Assembly: GCA_001599595.1 (NCBI GenBank)
Contig: BCHH01000002.1
Coordinates: 3,114,628-3,178,627 of the forward strand
Source: Beverwykella pulmonaria
Lineage: Eukaryota > Ascomycota > Dothideomycetes > Pleosporales > Melanommataceae
DNA: 64,000 nucleotides
Direction of reading: 5' to 3'
The translations under genes were made by a program, and so were the position numbers. The notes under the pieces are model-generated. The model saw only the letters and a program-made list of their open reading frames with translations, ran no database searches and had not been told where the DNA came from. Below are positions 21,718-32,656 of this stretch, one piece after another. Every line of letters starts with the position of its first letter. The stretch's first letter is position 1.

Positions 21718-24700
21718 CTAGTCTACGCTACCCCACTGTGACCCCTCGATAGCGGGTCGCTCCATCCGTAGCCTAGCATGCAACTGTGCGCTCTCATCCA
21801 GACGATCCGTAATCTGCTTCTGTCTCTTGAGGTTCCGGTCAAACAACTGCTCTTTCTCCATCAATGCTTTCCTCTCCACGCCTGCTCTATGCTCGACCTC
21901 TTGCTGCCGTAACTTGACCAGCTTCGCCTCGCTAGCATATCCGGCATTTGCTTTCTGCTCCTCAATTTGAAGCCGCTGGGAAGCAACCTCGCGCTCCTGG
22001 TCCATGGAAAGGGTGTGCCATGCCATCTTTTCTTGTCGTTTCATGACTTCAGCAGAGCGCATGCGCTCGACTTCAAACTCGTGCTTTGCTTGTTCGAGTT
22101 GTTGCCATTTTTCTTGAGCGACGGCTTGAGCCGCGAGATCGGCGTCTTGCTGTTCTTTTTTCCGGCGAAGTAGGTCCCTGTGAGAATTCTCTTCCAATAC
22201 ACGAGCATGCTCAGCAGCGTCGCGGGCCAACCGTAATGAGAGCTGGTGTTCCTTCTGACGGTCTGCGAGTGCCCTGATGGGGGCAGGCATCCCGATTGCG
22301 CCGTCCGGTTGCTCAGAGTTTTCCGAGTAGAAGCGCGGCGTGCATCCTTTGTCACAGAGGAGCTCGATGAGTTCGGTCCTGCAGTGGGTGCGGGATGGCG
22401 CGGGGATGAGCTCGACGTATTTCAAGGGGGAGTACCAAAGCCCTGAGGCGTCGCGGTACATGTGTGCCTCGTCAGACAGGTCTTGCCATATTTCCGTTTC
22501 GAGCAGCGCTTCAGTGAGTTCGAGTGGGCTATGGGGATTGTCGAGGGCAAGAAGGACGACGGATCGTTCGTTCCGGGCACGAAATTTTGGGTTCGCGCCA
22601 TTGGACAGGAGAAGCCGGATGAGTTGGCGGGCTTTGGAAAGTTGGGCGCCGTTGGTTACTTGGGCGTTGAGGCAGAGTTCTCCAAGGGCGTGGCGGCCGC
22701 TGTGGAAGCGCGAGGGGAAGTTGGGGTTGTGGCCTTGTTTGATGAGGATGGTGGCGTTTTCGAGGTGCAGGCAGCGTGCTGCTTCATGGAGGCTGCCGTC
22801 GTCTTTTAAGGCGTGGGTGGAGAGTAGCTGGACAATGGAAGTCACGGGATTTCTACTGGCATAGAAGAGTGCAGATCGGTTCCATTTGTCGCGGGCAGAG
22901 GCATCCGCGCCTCGATTGAGAAGCTCCAACACGATATCCTCACGACTATTGCGGGCGGCTACTCCTATTGGAACCGCTTCTGATAACGGAGCCGCGCGAG
23001 TGGGGGATGCTCCTGCGTTCAGGAGTGCGACGATGACTGAACTCGATATCATTTTTTGTGGTTGAGCTAACGCCCACACAAGGATTGGGACGCTCTCGTC
23101 GCCCACTGCTGAGCTGATGATGCTGTTGGCAGAGATATCAGGGTTGCAACCGTGGTCTAGTAGTAATTTAACCAAAGCCGCGCTCCGTGGGTATTCCTGC
23201 AAAGCTAAGAACAGGCATGGCTTCTTGAGGAGACTGTTACGTCCAACGTAGAGGTCATCGGATGTACACCCAGTTTCAAAGCACAATTGCACCGTTTTGA
23301 CTACGACTTCTTCTGCGAGCTTCGAAATTAGAAGCGTAGGGACGAGAGTACTGAACTCAGGGCCGTGTGACAGCAATTTGTTGAGAAGGGTAAAGTCGTG
23401 TCGCCTTGCTGCAAAAACGAAGCATGTTCCATCCGCTGTGTTTACGTTGGCGTGGTATTCAAGAAGTAAGTCGACTAGGCCTTCTATATTGCTCCCTTCA
23501 TTTGCTACATCCAATACAATTCGTAAAGCTGAGTCGATGGCTGGTTGGTCCACTCCCCTTGCGAGAAGCTCTCGTACGATTACAATTCGATCGCCGTCAA
23601 CACCAGTGCTACTGTGCAGGCTCGGGTCGCTGAATAGAGCCCGAAAAGCCTTCGTAATGCTGATTCGCGACGGGTTCTCCTTTCCACTGAGCAGTAATTT
23701 GGTGATGGCACTGTTTCCAGATGCTACACCAACGCTGAAAGCTTCTCCGTCATTATGGTTCATGGAAGCCCCGTGCTCTAGTAAAATTTTGAGAACGACC
23801 ACATCATTACTGTCCACTGCGTACCTCGTCTCGGCTGCCAGGGCTTCATCGATAGCTCCCTGAGGTATCCCTCTCTTCAAAAGAGATGAGACGATTGGTG
23901 CCTTTTTTTGCGAAGACTTCAGAGCGATGGCGTATTGGAATGCTGGCCCCAATAGCCTCGCATTGGCGGTAACAAGGCGACTGATGATATCGAGGTTGTC
24001 TGGTCCACCTTCAACGGCTATCTTTAGGGCTTGAAGCGCGGGTTTTTCTTCGATTCCACTTGTAAGGAGCAACTCAATCATTGGAAGTGTTGACGAGTGC
24101 CTATTTCCATTCGTATCAAACGCCAAAGGGAGGGCAGCAGAGGTTGTGGTCGTGGTTGGCTTCGACCCACAAAGTAAATGCAGGATGGGTATGTCGGCCT
24201 GCGTAACCGCAAGACTTATAGCCTTACCACTATTATGATTAACATTTGCGCCATGCCTCACTAGCTCTGTGATCAAAGCCAGATCTCTTGAATCTGAAGT
24301 GTCTGCCACTGCATCTACAAGCGCTTGATCGACGTTGGGTCCACGGGCACCATGTTGGAGAAGCAGTTGGGTAGTCTCCAATCGCTCAATAGATGAGTGT
24401 CCCTGACGTAGCAACGGGAATACCTCGGAAAGAGACTGTGGTGAAGGTCGTGCTTTCAAAAGTGTTTGTAGACTTTGCACGTCTTTCCGAGCTACGGCCG
24501 AATGGAGTGCCCGACTGTTGCCAGATTCAAGCGGCGCTCCAGCCTGAAGAAGGAGGTCCATTAACGGGAAGTCACTCTCCTCTACTGCTTTGATAAGCCA
24601 TCGTGCAAGGGGTGGCCCACTTGCGCCATGCTGTATGAGGGCCGTGACGACCCGAAATCGATCGATTTTGGGCGTAGTAATGGGAAGAAAAGCTAGCACC

Positions 24701-25869
24701 GCAGACGCATTGGAGGCTGACAGAGGTGTTCTGAGAATTGAGTCTGCCAAGTCCCAGTTGGAGTTGGAAATCGCGTTCCTAAGACACTCTGATTCATTCA
24801 GTGCCGTAGAAACCCCATATAGGATCAACAACTGAGCAAGAGGGGTATCGTTTCGCTTAGAAGCTGCAATAAGAAGTCCAGGAAGACCAGAAGTGGTGGG
24901 AGGTAGGCCACAGCATAGTAGAAGCTGGAGAAACTGATATGTCTCCTGGGGTGTTTGCTGCATATTCATGACCACTCTGAAAAGGTTCTGAAGTGACACA
25001 TCCGTCAGGGGGATCGGTCCAGCAAGTAGAGCAACGGACAACCGGTAGTCTCGACTTGATATTGCCATTCCAAGAGCACTTGCGCCATTGAAGTTGGGAT
25101 CTGCCCCGTTTCCAATCAATAATGATGCTATGGGTTCTGATTTCTGCTGAACAGCAGCCGGCAGACACGAGGAAACGATATCAGGTCGAAGGGCCTTCGG
25201 GGCCCTCATAAGAAGCCGCACGAGGTTCTGATTATTGGACCTAACAGCATCAGCGAGTGCATTGGGGAATCTGTTGATGTCGGCCCCATGACGAAGCAAC
25301 TCCTGAATGCATGAATGGTCGTTGGCGGCAAGCGCAGCTCTGAGCCCTTCATCTAACGTGGTCTGGTCGGCTCCAGAACTGGCAAAAAGACTAACAGTAT
25401 CTGCTCTTCTCAGTGTCGCAGCCTGTTGTAACACAGTGCTCCGTCTTCGAAGGGCTGCATTAGTCTTCTTACCCGCTTTTCCCTTTTTGTCATCTGACGT
25501 GTCGATAAAGTTAACCTTGGCCCCGAGATTCAGGAACGCTTGGACGAGTCCTGGACTTGTCGTCGGCTTATCGATAACAGCAGACAGTGCCTGGTCAATT
25601 TCTTCCTGAGAAAACTCCCATTGGTTGGTATTTTGTAGCTTTTCTTTCTCTTTGGACGTTTTGAATATGCGTTTTAGCTGCTTGCTGGGGTCCTTGTAGT
25701 CTGGATTCCTTCGCCTTTGATCGACGAGTAGGCCACGAGCCAGCATGTGATCTTCCTCGCTGGCCGTAATTACAGGCTGCGTGGGAGCGGGGAGGCAAGG
25801 CTGGCGTGCAATGACGGGAGACACACCGGCATCTTCGATGAGTTGTTGAAGGCTCTTTCTCGCTTTCAT
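21718..25869 (-). CDS. Large ankyrin-repeat protein with C-terminal coiled coil
   Basis: A single 1383-codon frame. After a polar N-terminus (about 1-90), the protein is built of more than 25 ankyrin-like units up to about residue 1140. Recurrent cores are of the form LLL.HGA..N and ALRIVL or AVADT helices, for example ELLRHGADINRFP and LLEHGASMNHNDGEAF. Many units are of a degenerate 70-residue double-repeat type. Residues about 1190-1370 are a charged coiled coil (QEKWQQLEQAKHEFEVERMR and on). I see no NACHT, kinase or membrane domain, so the protein looks like a scaffold rather than an NLR. No function can be assigned. The absence of introns over 4.1 kb is notable. Pezizomycotina encode many such ankyrin proteins of unknown role. 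Confidence 0.88.
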   Translation of the reverse strand: MKARKSLQQLIEDAGVSPVIARQPCLPAPTQPVITASEEDHMLARGLLVDQRRRNPDYKDPSKQLKRIFKTSKEKEKLQNTNQWEFSQEEIDQALSAVIDKPTTSPGLVQAFLNLGAKVNFIDTSDDKKGKAGKKTNAALRRRSTVLQQAATLRRADTVSLFASSGADQTTLDEGLRAALAANDHSCIQELLRHGADINRFPNALADAVRSNNQNLVRLLMRAPKALRPDIVSSCLPAAVQQKSEPIASLLIGNGADPNFNGASALGMAISSRDYRLSVALLAGPIPLTDVSLQNLFRVVMNMQQTPQETYQFLQLLLCCGLPPTTSGLPGLLIAASKRNDTPLAQLLILYGVSTALNESECLRNAISNSNWDLADSILRTPLSASNASAVLAFLPITTPKIDRFRVVTALIQHGASGPPLARWLIKAVEESDFPLMDLLLQAGAPLESGNSRALHSAVARKDVQSLQTLLKARPSPQSLSEVFPLLRQGHSSIERLETTQLLLQHGARGPNVDQALVDAVADTSDSRDLALITELVRHGANVNHNSGKAISLAVTQADIPILHLLCGSKPTTTTTSAALPLAFDTNGNRHSSTLPMIELLLTSGIEEKPALQALKIAVEGGPDNLDIISRLVTANARLLGPAFQYAIALKSSQKKAPIVSSLLKRGIPQGAIDEALAAETRYAVDSNDVVVLKILLEHGASMNHNDGEAFSVGVASGNSAITKLLLSGKENPSRISITKAFRALFSDPSLHSSTGVDGDRIVIVRELLARGVDQPAIDSALRIVLDVANEGSNIEGLVDLLLEYHANVNTADGTCFVFAARRHDFTLLNKLLSHGPEFSTLVPTLLISKLAEEVVVKTVQLCFETGCTSDDLYVGRNSLLKKPCLFLALQEYPRSAALVKLLLDHGCNPDISANSIISSAVGDESVPILVWALAQPQKMISSSVIVALLNAGASPTRAAPLSEAVPIGVAARNSREDIVLELLNRGADASARDKWNRSALFYASRNPVTSIVQLLSTHALKDDGSLHEAARCLHLENATILIKQGHNPNFPSRFHSGRHALGELCLNAQVTNGAQLSKARQLIRLLLSNGANPKFRARNERSVVLLALDNPHSPLELTEALLETEIWQDLSDEAHMYRDASGLWYSPLKYVELIPAPSRTHCRTELIELLCDKGCTPRFYSENSEQPDGAIGMPAPIRALADRQKEHQLSLRLARDAAEHARVLEENSHRDLLRRKKEQQDADLAAQAVAQEKWQQLEQAKHEFEVERMRSAEVMKRQEKMAWHTLSMDQEREVASQRLQIEEQKANAGYASEAKLVKLRQQEVEHRAGVERKALMEKEQLFDRNLKRQKQITDRLDESAQLHARLRMERPAIEGSQWGSVD

Positions 25870-27296
25870 GGTGCTTGCGTGTGGAAAGAAGAAGGCATTG
25901 CTGGTCAGTACGATGGATTATTCGGCGCGATTTATTGAGTCTTCTGCAAATTCGTGATGCGTACGTCAAGCTGAGGCGGTGCTAATCAGCCTTGCACGTG
26001 CATTAAAAGCCAAGGACATGCTAATGACTAAACGGCTAGTGGATATTTCCGGTGGCCGTTTCCGGCAAGACTTTTTCGTTCCATCCAGAGCCAACCTCAA
26101 CCTCTAATGCCACGTTCCATTCGTCAATCTCAATCGCTTCATCATCATGTTCAGCCCACTAGGTCCACTTGCGACTGCTCATGATTCACCATTCAGCCGA
26201 GCTTCTAGCCCCGGAAACATTCAGGCCAGCTCAAGCGGATGATTCGGATGCTTGACGGTGCCTGCGTTCTTGTTCAGGAAGATGGACGGCTTGCGAGAAT
26301 AAACTGGGCATGTTACGGTAAGCTGCTCTCCTTGTTTCAGGCGTATCCGACCCGTCTGAAGGCCCTGTATTGTTCAACGCTGGGCCAGCCCGGGAAAGAG
26401 GTAGATGCTAGGAGCAAAACAACACCCTCTTGAAGCCCGTTCCCCAAATGCAACAAACGCGGGAGGATTTCCTCCCACGAGAAACTATCGCCAGTTGAGG
26501 TCTAGGGGCGTATGAAGCGGCTGTTTCACCAAAGTAGTACAGTTTTCGCACAACTCCCATGTTTCCCGGACGCCTCCTATTCGCTAAGCGAGTCAGTTTC
26601 ATCATCCGCAACAGGTACAGTTTCACCCCAAAGAGCGTTTCCCGCCGCGACAGATTCTAAGTTTGTGTTTTGCGCGGAGAAATCGCCATGTCCAACTGTC
26701 ACCAGCACGTTCATGGGACCACAGTGCCCGTGCTATCCTCGGGGAAGCTCTCCTAATTGCATATTTAGCCAAATTTGCTCAAGGATCTGATAACTAATTA
26801 AGCTCCAACGGGAAGCCCGCACCTCAACCAGATTGAGCTCTGGGAACTTACGAATGCTCATTTCGTTCGGCCTGCAACTGCTGTCAGCCTGCAGGTTGCA
26901 CGACAGACGGGCCGACGTCTGGCACCTGTTGTTGACATATTGGGCCTGGCCAAAACGCTTTTTTCCCCATGAATGTGTTTGAGGTCTGCGCAACCGAACT
27001 ACAACTGCACACCCTAGTGATCTATACTAGTTTTTCCAGATGGGGGCTACGATATCCCAGACAGGCAAAAAAGTATATATTGGAAGCTACGACGAGCTCC
27101 AATTTCCGGCTCTATAGCAAACATCCCTGGGATAGCTTCACTATCGTCTGGTTCTTTTCATTTCTTTCCAACATTCGCTTCTCTTCTTCGGGCTCTGGTA
27201 GCTTCTCCCTTTCGCTATACATATTTGTCCTTGTCTCCGTCTTTCGACCAATCGACTTCCGCTTCTTCAAGTGCCATCACCACCGAAGACCTCGCC
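25870..27296. other. Divergent intergenic region (ankyrin / DUF3455)
   Basis: About 1.4 kb between the divergent ankyrin and DUF3455 genes. Short frames on both strands lack family resemblance or coherent splice sites. A TATA-like TATATAT at about 27074 lies about 220 bp upstream of the DUF3455 start, and the stretch before that start is pyrimidine-rich, as fungal 5' leaders often are. Confidence 0.45.
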
Positions 27297-27974
27297 ATGT
27301 ATTCGTCACTCCTTTTCGCGGGCCTCGCCCTCCCGCTCACTCTCGCTTTCCCCACTTTGAACGACCATTTCCGCCTCCCGGGTGTTCACCGGCCGCGTCA
27401 AGCGAACGGCACCGAAGGAAGCTGCAATCTTGCATCTCTCCCACAACCCGCCAACACCCTCACACCCCCCGGCGCCGACGTCTCTCTCGTTCTGATTGCC
27501 CTCGGCCACGGAACGCAGAACTACTCTTGCGCCAGCGAAACCGCCACTCCCACTGCAATCGGGGCCGTAGCCCAACTCTTTAATGCATCGTGCGCCGTCG
27601 CCAGCAACTCCGACAGCTTGGGCTCCATTGCAGAAGAGGCGGGTGCTATTGGCGCGCACTTCTTCGTGGATAACACCACGCCCGACTTTGACATCGTGGG
27701 TCTTGGCAATACGCAGGCTAAGAAGGTCGAATCGATGGCATCTCCCCAGGCTACCAGTGTGCCGTGGTTGAAGCTCGATGCACAGGCCCAAGGCACCACA
27801 AGCGCGGTCAAGAACATATACCGTTTGGAGACGGCTGGTGGGGTTGCGCCCAAGGATTGCACGGGCCACGCGGCTGGGGATGTGGTTACGGTGGAGTACC
27901 AGGCGCAGTACTGGATCTATGCCATCACGGAGGTAGTTGAGGCTAGAAGGCGGAAGAGGAATGCTGGGTTGTAG
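27297..27974 (+). CDS. DUF3455 family secreted protein
   Basis: A single exon of 225 residues. The start is the ATG of MYSSLLFAGLALPLTLA, a clear signal peptide; an upstream in-frame extension to 27225 would bury it. The mature part shows the DUF3455 pattern: LPPGADVSLVLIALGHGTQNYSC-like start (here with TPPGADVSL), then QLFNASC, GAHFFVDNTTPDFDI, PWLKLDAQAQG and a closing GVAPKDCTGHAAGDVVTVEY-to-YWIY segment. Fungal members are often mislabelled malate dehydrogenase; their biochemical role is unknown. Two or three cysteine pairs and N-glycosylation sites (NYS, NAS, NTT) fit an extracellular protein. Confidence 0.88.
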   Translation: MYSSLLFAGLALPLTLAFPTLNDHFRLPGVHRPRQANGTEGSCNLASLPQPANTLTPPGADVSLVLIALGHGTQNYSCASETATPTAIGAVAQLFNASCAVASNSDSLGSIAEEAGAIGAHFFVDNTTPDFDIVGLGNTQAKKVESMASPQATSVPWLKLDAQAQGTTSAVKNIYRLETAGGVAPKDCTGHAAGDVVTVEYQAQYWIYAITEVVEARRRKRNAGL

Positions 27975-28351
27975 ATGGTATGCCGGTCAACTCGACTGAT
28001 GGTCTGAAATGCCCTGAGGTCGTGTGAAAAGGTGGGTACCGGAGTCTTCAGGCAGTGGTCCTTGTGAAGTTTTGGTGTTGATTCTGGTACATAAACTTTT
28101 GGTCTGAGATCTGGAAATGGTCTCATCGATGTTGATATATAGTATAAGCGCGACAAAAGTAATGTTATTTCAGTATACCCTTTCTCCTCTCCTCTTTAGA
28201 TCGCCATGTCCTCCTGCTCTCCCAACTGCTACCTCTTAAGAACCATGCATTTTAAAGGAATAACGAACTTCATCAAAAGTTCCAGTCTTCTTAACAAATG
28301 CACTACAATGATCTTTGTATCCTGAAGCAATTTCTTACGGAACAGTTCCAC
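27975..28351. other. Convergent 3' intergenic region
   Basis: The 377 bp lie between the convergent DUF3455 gene and the unknown gene. Nothing beyond 3' flanks is visible. Confidence 0.5.
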
Positions 28352-30449
28352 TCATATATGCCTCTCCTCTTTCTTCTTATTCTTCTCAACATACCGAGCC
28401 AACATCTCCACTAACCTCCACTTGACCTCCAGCGCCTGCCTCCACAACCTCTCCTGCACCTCCACTGTCGGTCCCACATAAACACACTCCGGGTGTCGCA
28501 TGGCCAACGGCCACAAGTCCTCGGGAAACTGCGTCTGGGCCGCCACCATGGCAAATAGATCGCAGTAGAGTAAGTTTGGTAATATCCGAAGTTGGCCTGC
28601 ATAATGTGGCGACTCGTCAGCATGCTCGCCGAGATTGTTGGGATCGAAAGCGACGTCGATAGCAGTGACGAAACCCCCGGTATCGCCGGCGCAGAGGAGT
28701 GGCGTGTAGGGTGAGCCATAGGTGTAGGAATCGAGGGAGTGAATGTCAATAGCGAGGAAGACCTCTGGGTTGTACCACGGGTCGGTGGTGTCGTTGCCTG
28801 TGTTACCGGATATGAGGGTTGTGAAGTGTCTATAGATAAGTCAGCATGGTTCGGGATGAGTCAGGGGGGTAGCTGTGTGGACGTTAACGCGCGTGTGCTT
28901 GCTTGCTCGCTTGTTGTCCACTTGATGGTATCTCATTATGACCCTAGGGTCTGTGTATGAGAAGTAAATGCGTCCTGCCTCCTGCCAAGGTAACTGGTGG
29001 GGAATAGAGATATGGGTTTTACTAACTTCTTTGCGCCCTCAAAGTCGCCTTCTGCAATGTTCAACTCACGCCCATCATACCACTGCAGGCTCGCAAATTC
29101 CTTAACATCTCTCGCGCCATCCTCGCCATCCCCCCAATCCCTCAAGTCCTCCTCCAACCTCCGCAAAAACACCGCCCATTCCTCCTCCGTCTGGCTGTAC
29201 GTAAGTCTATACGCTACATATCCCCACCTCTTATCCTGCACCCTTGCCAACTTCTGCTTCAAACTCGCTATCCAACCCACAGGCGGCAACTTGACCGGCG
29301 CCTTGCGCAGCTCCAGCCGAATATCGTTCTGTGCCTCCCGCTGATACCGACACACATTCAGCAGTCTCGCCGGCGAGTTCTCTGGCTCGAGTGCGAATGC
29401 GCTGATCTCGGACATGAGTTTTTGCCGCGAGCCCACGCGCAGCGCTTGCGCGTACTGCTGCCGGCGCAGCTCTTGCACTGGCAGCTTTCCGACACAAGGC
29501 GGATCGGACGAGGGAAGGTGCATGAAGATGGTGTAGTCTGCTCGAGCGGCTAGCTCGGTCGAGTCCTGGATCCGGTTCATGATTTCGATTTGGTGTTCGG
29601 AGTAATCGCCTGAAGAGGGATCTGAAGGGAGGGATGAGAGCAGCCCGTAGTCGCGGTTTCGCAGTCTTTCGACTTTGGAGATAATCCAGGTGTGTGCCCG
29701 CGTGGCGATGGATGTGTACAGTGCAGTGATGTAGGTTTTCCAGAGAGCTGCGAGCTGGATTTGTGGTTCGCCAGCTCGATTTGGGAGCTGGTTGATCACT
29801 CGGTCGAAGTCGCGGAAGTGGTCGTAGATCAAGCTGTATGTTGAGGTGAGTCCCTCCAATATTGGTGGATACTGAAAATACGCGAAGACTTCGATAACCA
29901 TGCCTATGTGCCGACAGGCAAGATGGTGATACTCTGGCTCATCGAGATGCTTCTGTCTCCAGCGGTTGTCGGAAAGAGGCATTATACCTTCCCATAGACG
30001 CGACTTCATGGCATGAACTCCCTTCTCGACAATAAATAGTCGGTCCGAATCTTGCTTGGAGCCAATCCGGATCATGGCATGATCGAGTGGAGACACAGAA
30101 AACTTGTCGTGTGGTCCTGGAGCCCAATCTGCGTATGGTGTCATTACATACTGCTGGAACACCTCGATTGATAATGTGGGAAGTGTAGTCGTCCCGCCAG
30201 TCGGAAGCTCGCCTGACATGGCAAACTCTAGGAAATGTGGGATGGTTTGTGGTTCGAGTATTCGATCAACTGGCATGATGTAAGTAAGGCAGCTAGCATC
30301 AATGCTTATGAAGGAAGGGCGGGTTTGTATATACCAATAAGTAGTCTATCATCTGGCGTATGTCCGTTTAGATCTTTTGGTCCAAACTCGCTCGGGTTGC
30401 GAGGAAGATTCTTCTGCCAATCAGGATCAATTCTAGACCTGAAATCCAT
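28352..30449 (-). CDS. Unknown conserved-looking protein, 611 residues
   Basis: Three exons (30449-30335, 30269-29027, 28829-28352). The first exon (MDFRSRIDPDWQKNLPRN...) is joined by a 65 nt GT-AG intron to VDRILEPQTIPHFLEF; a later ATG at 30276 lies inside that intron and would give a shorter, less natural start. The second intron begins GTTAGT. The protein is soluble, rich in Trp, Tyr and His, and mostly helical. No domain is recognised. Features that could help a search are DKFSVSPLDHAMIRIG near residue 95, KRLWEG-like and PLSDNRWRQKHLDEPEYHH in the first third, and a C-terminal Lys-rich tail ending EKNKKKEERHI. There is no signal peptide or membrane segment. I do not assign a function. 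Confidence 0.78.
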
Positions 30450-30818
30450 CTTGCGCACTCTCTCTCCAACTCCAGGAACTGCTCCCAAAATATAACAATT
30501 CCAGATGTTATGTAGGCAAAGGAGAGGTGTGTCGTAATCAGAAAAAGGAGCTGAGGTCAGGGTTGTTTAGCTCCTGCCTTGCCGAATCCTTCTTATTAGG
30601 CAGCAGAACCATGTAGGTTTAGCGTCATTTAGTCGGGGCAGGGAATAATATATTTATGATTCTCACAATTCAAACGGGCAGCCATACTAAAGAATGACAG
30701 GTGTTTGATTCATGCCAGCCTTGTAGAACGAAAGTCCCAGCTTTTCGCAACCACCCAATGACCCTCAAAACCTAGACCTTCCGACAAATGGTACAATCAT
30801 GACCCACTCACTCGGCCA
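30450..30818. other. Intergenic region
   Basis: The 369 bp hold the upstream region of the 611-residue gene and the 3' flank of the dehydrogenase. A TTG-initiated extension of the first exon reaches 30488 but has no ATG. Nothing else is seen. Confidence 0.5.
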
Positions 30819-31811
30819 CTAGTCATCCTCAGCACCCACTAACTCACAACTAACCTTCCACAGCCGTCCCTCCTTGACCTCATCATACGCATAAGTCTCA
30901 TGCCCAGGATCAATCTGACTATACCCTTCCTTCACGGGGAGACTGACCTGGCAATTCTCCAGATACACTCCACCCTTGCCCTCCCACTCCTTGCCCAGCG
31001 CTGCTAGCACCTGCGTTGCGGCCCCCTGTTCCGTACTCGACATGTAATTATTCACCACGTCCATTTTCTTGTAGTTTGCGATAACTTCGTCGCCCATATG
31101 AATTTGAAGGCCCGTCCAGATTCCGCCTGGATGCAGCGAGAAACCGTGCAGGTTCTTTGAGCCATACCGCCGCTCGATTTCATTCGCCATGTATATGTTC
31201 GCGAGTTTGGCCTGCGCGTAGCCGAGCCCGGGTGTGTATATGCCCTCAAGCTGGAGGTTGTCGAATTGGATCTCGCCGCCGCGATGGCCGGTGGAACTTA
31301 CGCAGACGACGCGGGATCCAAATTCCGGGGTAGCAGATGTTAGAAGCGTGGGTTTGAGGAGCTGGAACAGGAGGAAGTGCGCAAGGTGATTGGTGCCGAA
31401 TTGTAGCTCGAAACCATCCGTGGTGCGGCCTTCGGGCGTCGCCATGATGCCGGCGTTGTTGACCAAGATATTGAGCGTGTTGCTCTTGGACAGGAACTCC
31501 TTGGCGCACTCCCTGACGCTGTCGAGACTGTCCATGTCGAGATGGATGAGTTCTAGCTTTCCTGGCTCGAGCGCATCGCCCAACGCCGCTTTGCCCTTTT
31601 CGAGGTTGCGAACGGCGCCGAAGACACGCATTCCAGCAGCCTTGAGCGCTTTGGCGGTTTCGACTCCAATGCCGGAAGAAGTGCCTGTGACCAAGGCGAC
31701 TTTGCCCTCAAGCTTACCGAGCAAGTCATTGTCTTGGACGATTTGGAGGGCCGTGGGACGCGCGTCGCCAGGCCCTTTGGGGTTTTTGAAGGTGTCGGCG
31801 TAGCGGGACAT
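30819..31811 (-). CDS. Short-chain dehydrogenase/reductase (retinol-dehydrogenase-like)
   Basis: A single exon of 330 residues with a classical SDR Rossmann fold. The coenzyme site TGTSSGIG is at 42-49, NNAG at 118-121, the catalytic Ser in VSST at about 172-173, and the YxxxK pair Y198/K202 (YAQAK). The arrangement LVNNAGIM...LQFGTNHLAHFLL and the length match the WWOX/retinol-dehydrogenase-like fungal group, which uses NADP(H) on lipophilic alcohols or ketones. The substrate is unknown. No signal or membrane anchor is visible. Catalytic residues are all present, so it should be active. Confidence 0.9.
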   Translation of the reverse strand: MSRYADTFKNPKGPGDARPTALQIVQDNDLLGKLEGKVALVTGTSSGIGVETAKALKAAGMRVFGAVRNLEKGKAALGDALEPGKLELIHLDMDSLDSVRECAKEFLSKSNTLNILVNNAGIMATPEGRTTDGFELQFGTNHLAHFLLFQLLKPTLLTSATPEFGSRVVCVSSTGHRGGEIQFDNLQLEGIYTPGLGYAQAKLANIYMANEIERRYGSKNLHGFSLHPGGIWTGLQIHMGDEVIANYKKMDVVNNYMSSTEQGAATQVLAALGKEWEGKGGVYLENCQVSLPVKEGYSQIDPGHETYAYDEVKEGRLWKVSCELVGAEDD

Positions 31812-32656
31812 GAGTGCTTTATGATAAGATGTTTCTTTCGTAAAATAGTTGCACCGCTTTTTGCTAAAGAGTGACTGGACTCTATAGTGGAATCAGAAGG
31901 ATAAGCACAGGTAGACCAAAATATTGGGGTGTGATAACGTGTAAGAGAATTGGAGAAAGTAGCTGTTAATTAAAAGCTGTGGAGTACTATGCGAATTAAT
32001 CTGGGCGTGAACCATTTTCGCAAGTGCTGAAGCGAGACTCTTTATACTTGCATCTCAGGAGGCACAGCATCTTATCATACAGCTGGGAATACGTAAAGGA
32101 TTTGGACTCTTCGACGTTGCCCTGGTGGTTAGTCACGGAATTCGCAGGTCAAAAGGGACTAATTCGTCCGTTTCCTCGTGCATACCACGGATATAGTAGT
32201 GCATTGCTTAGATAAGTCAACCGTCCTCAGGCGTCCTCGGAGTTTAGGCGGTACTCGATGCTAAGAAAATTGCACTCGACGTTAAGCTGACTGGCTAAGT
32301 TTTGCACTCGCAAATGGACCAATCGCCGCGGGGTAATCCGAGGTCGAATATGAAGGCGCATGTGGAACATCACTCACGACAGCGAGACGCCCTTTGCTTC
32401 CCGAGGCTCTGGTGGCTGCATATATTCAAATGTGTGCCATTCAACGATGTCTGAAGCCAAATATGGGACCCAAATCCACCGGTAAAGGTATGATGCCCAA
32501 AGCACGCGCCTGGTCCGAAGTCCTCATCAATTATAAGCGTATAGAATGCGCCAGTTCCTAGTGGCTCCTTGACCGTCTCGGCACGGCAGAAGCACGAGAG
32601 CTGATCTTGTTCGTTACGTCGTTGCAAGCAGGTTGGCAAGCTCGAAGTGGGTATGC
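31812..32656. other. Intergenic region (dehydrogenase promoter)
   Basis: The 845 bp contain the upstream region of the dehydrogenase and the 3' flank of the coiled-coil gene. No coding signal is supported on either strand. Confidence 0.5.

Noticed and set aside
936..31811. A secondary-metabolite cluster made of the MFS, ASST, monooxygenase and SDR genes
   Set aside because: The genes are separated by housekeeping genes (dynactin, peroxisomal transporter, SIF2, TMEM115), and no polyketide synthase, peptide synthetase or terpene cyclase is present.
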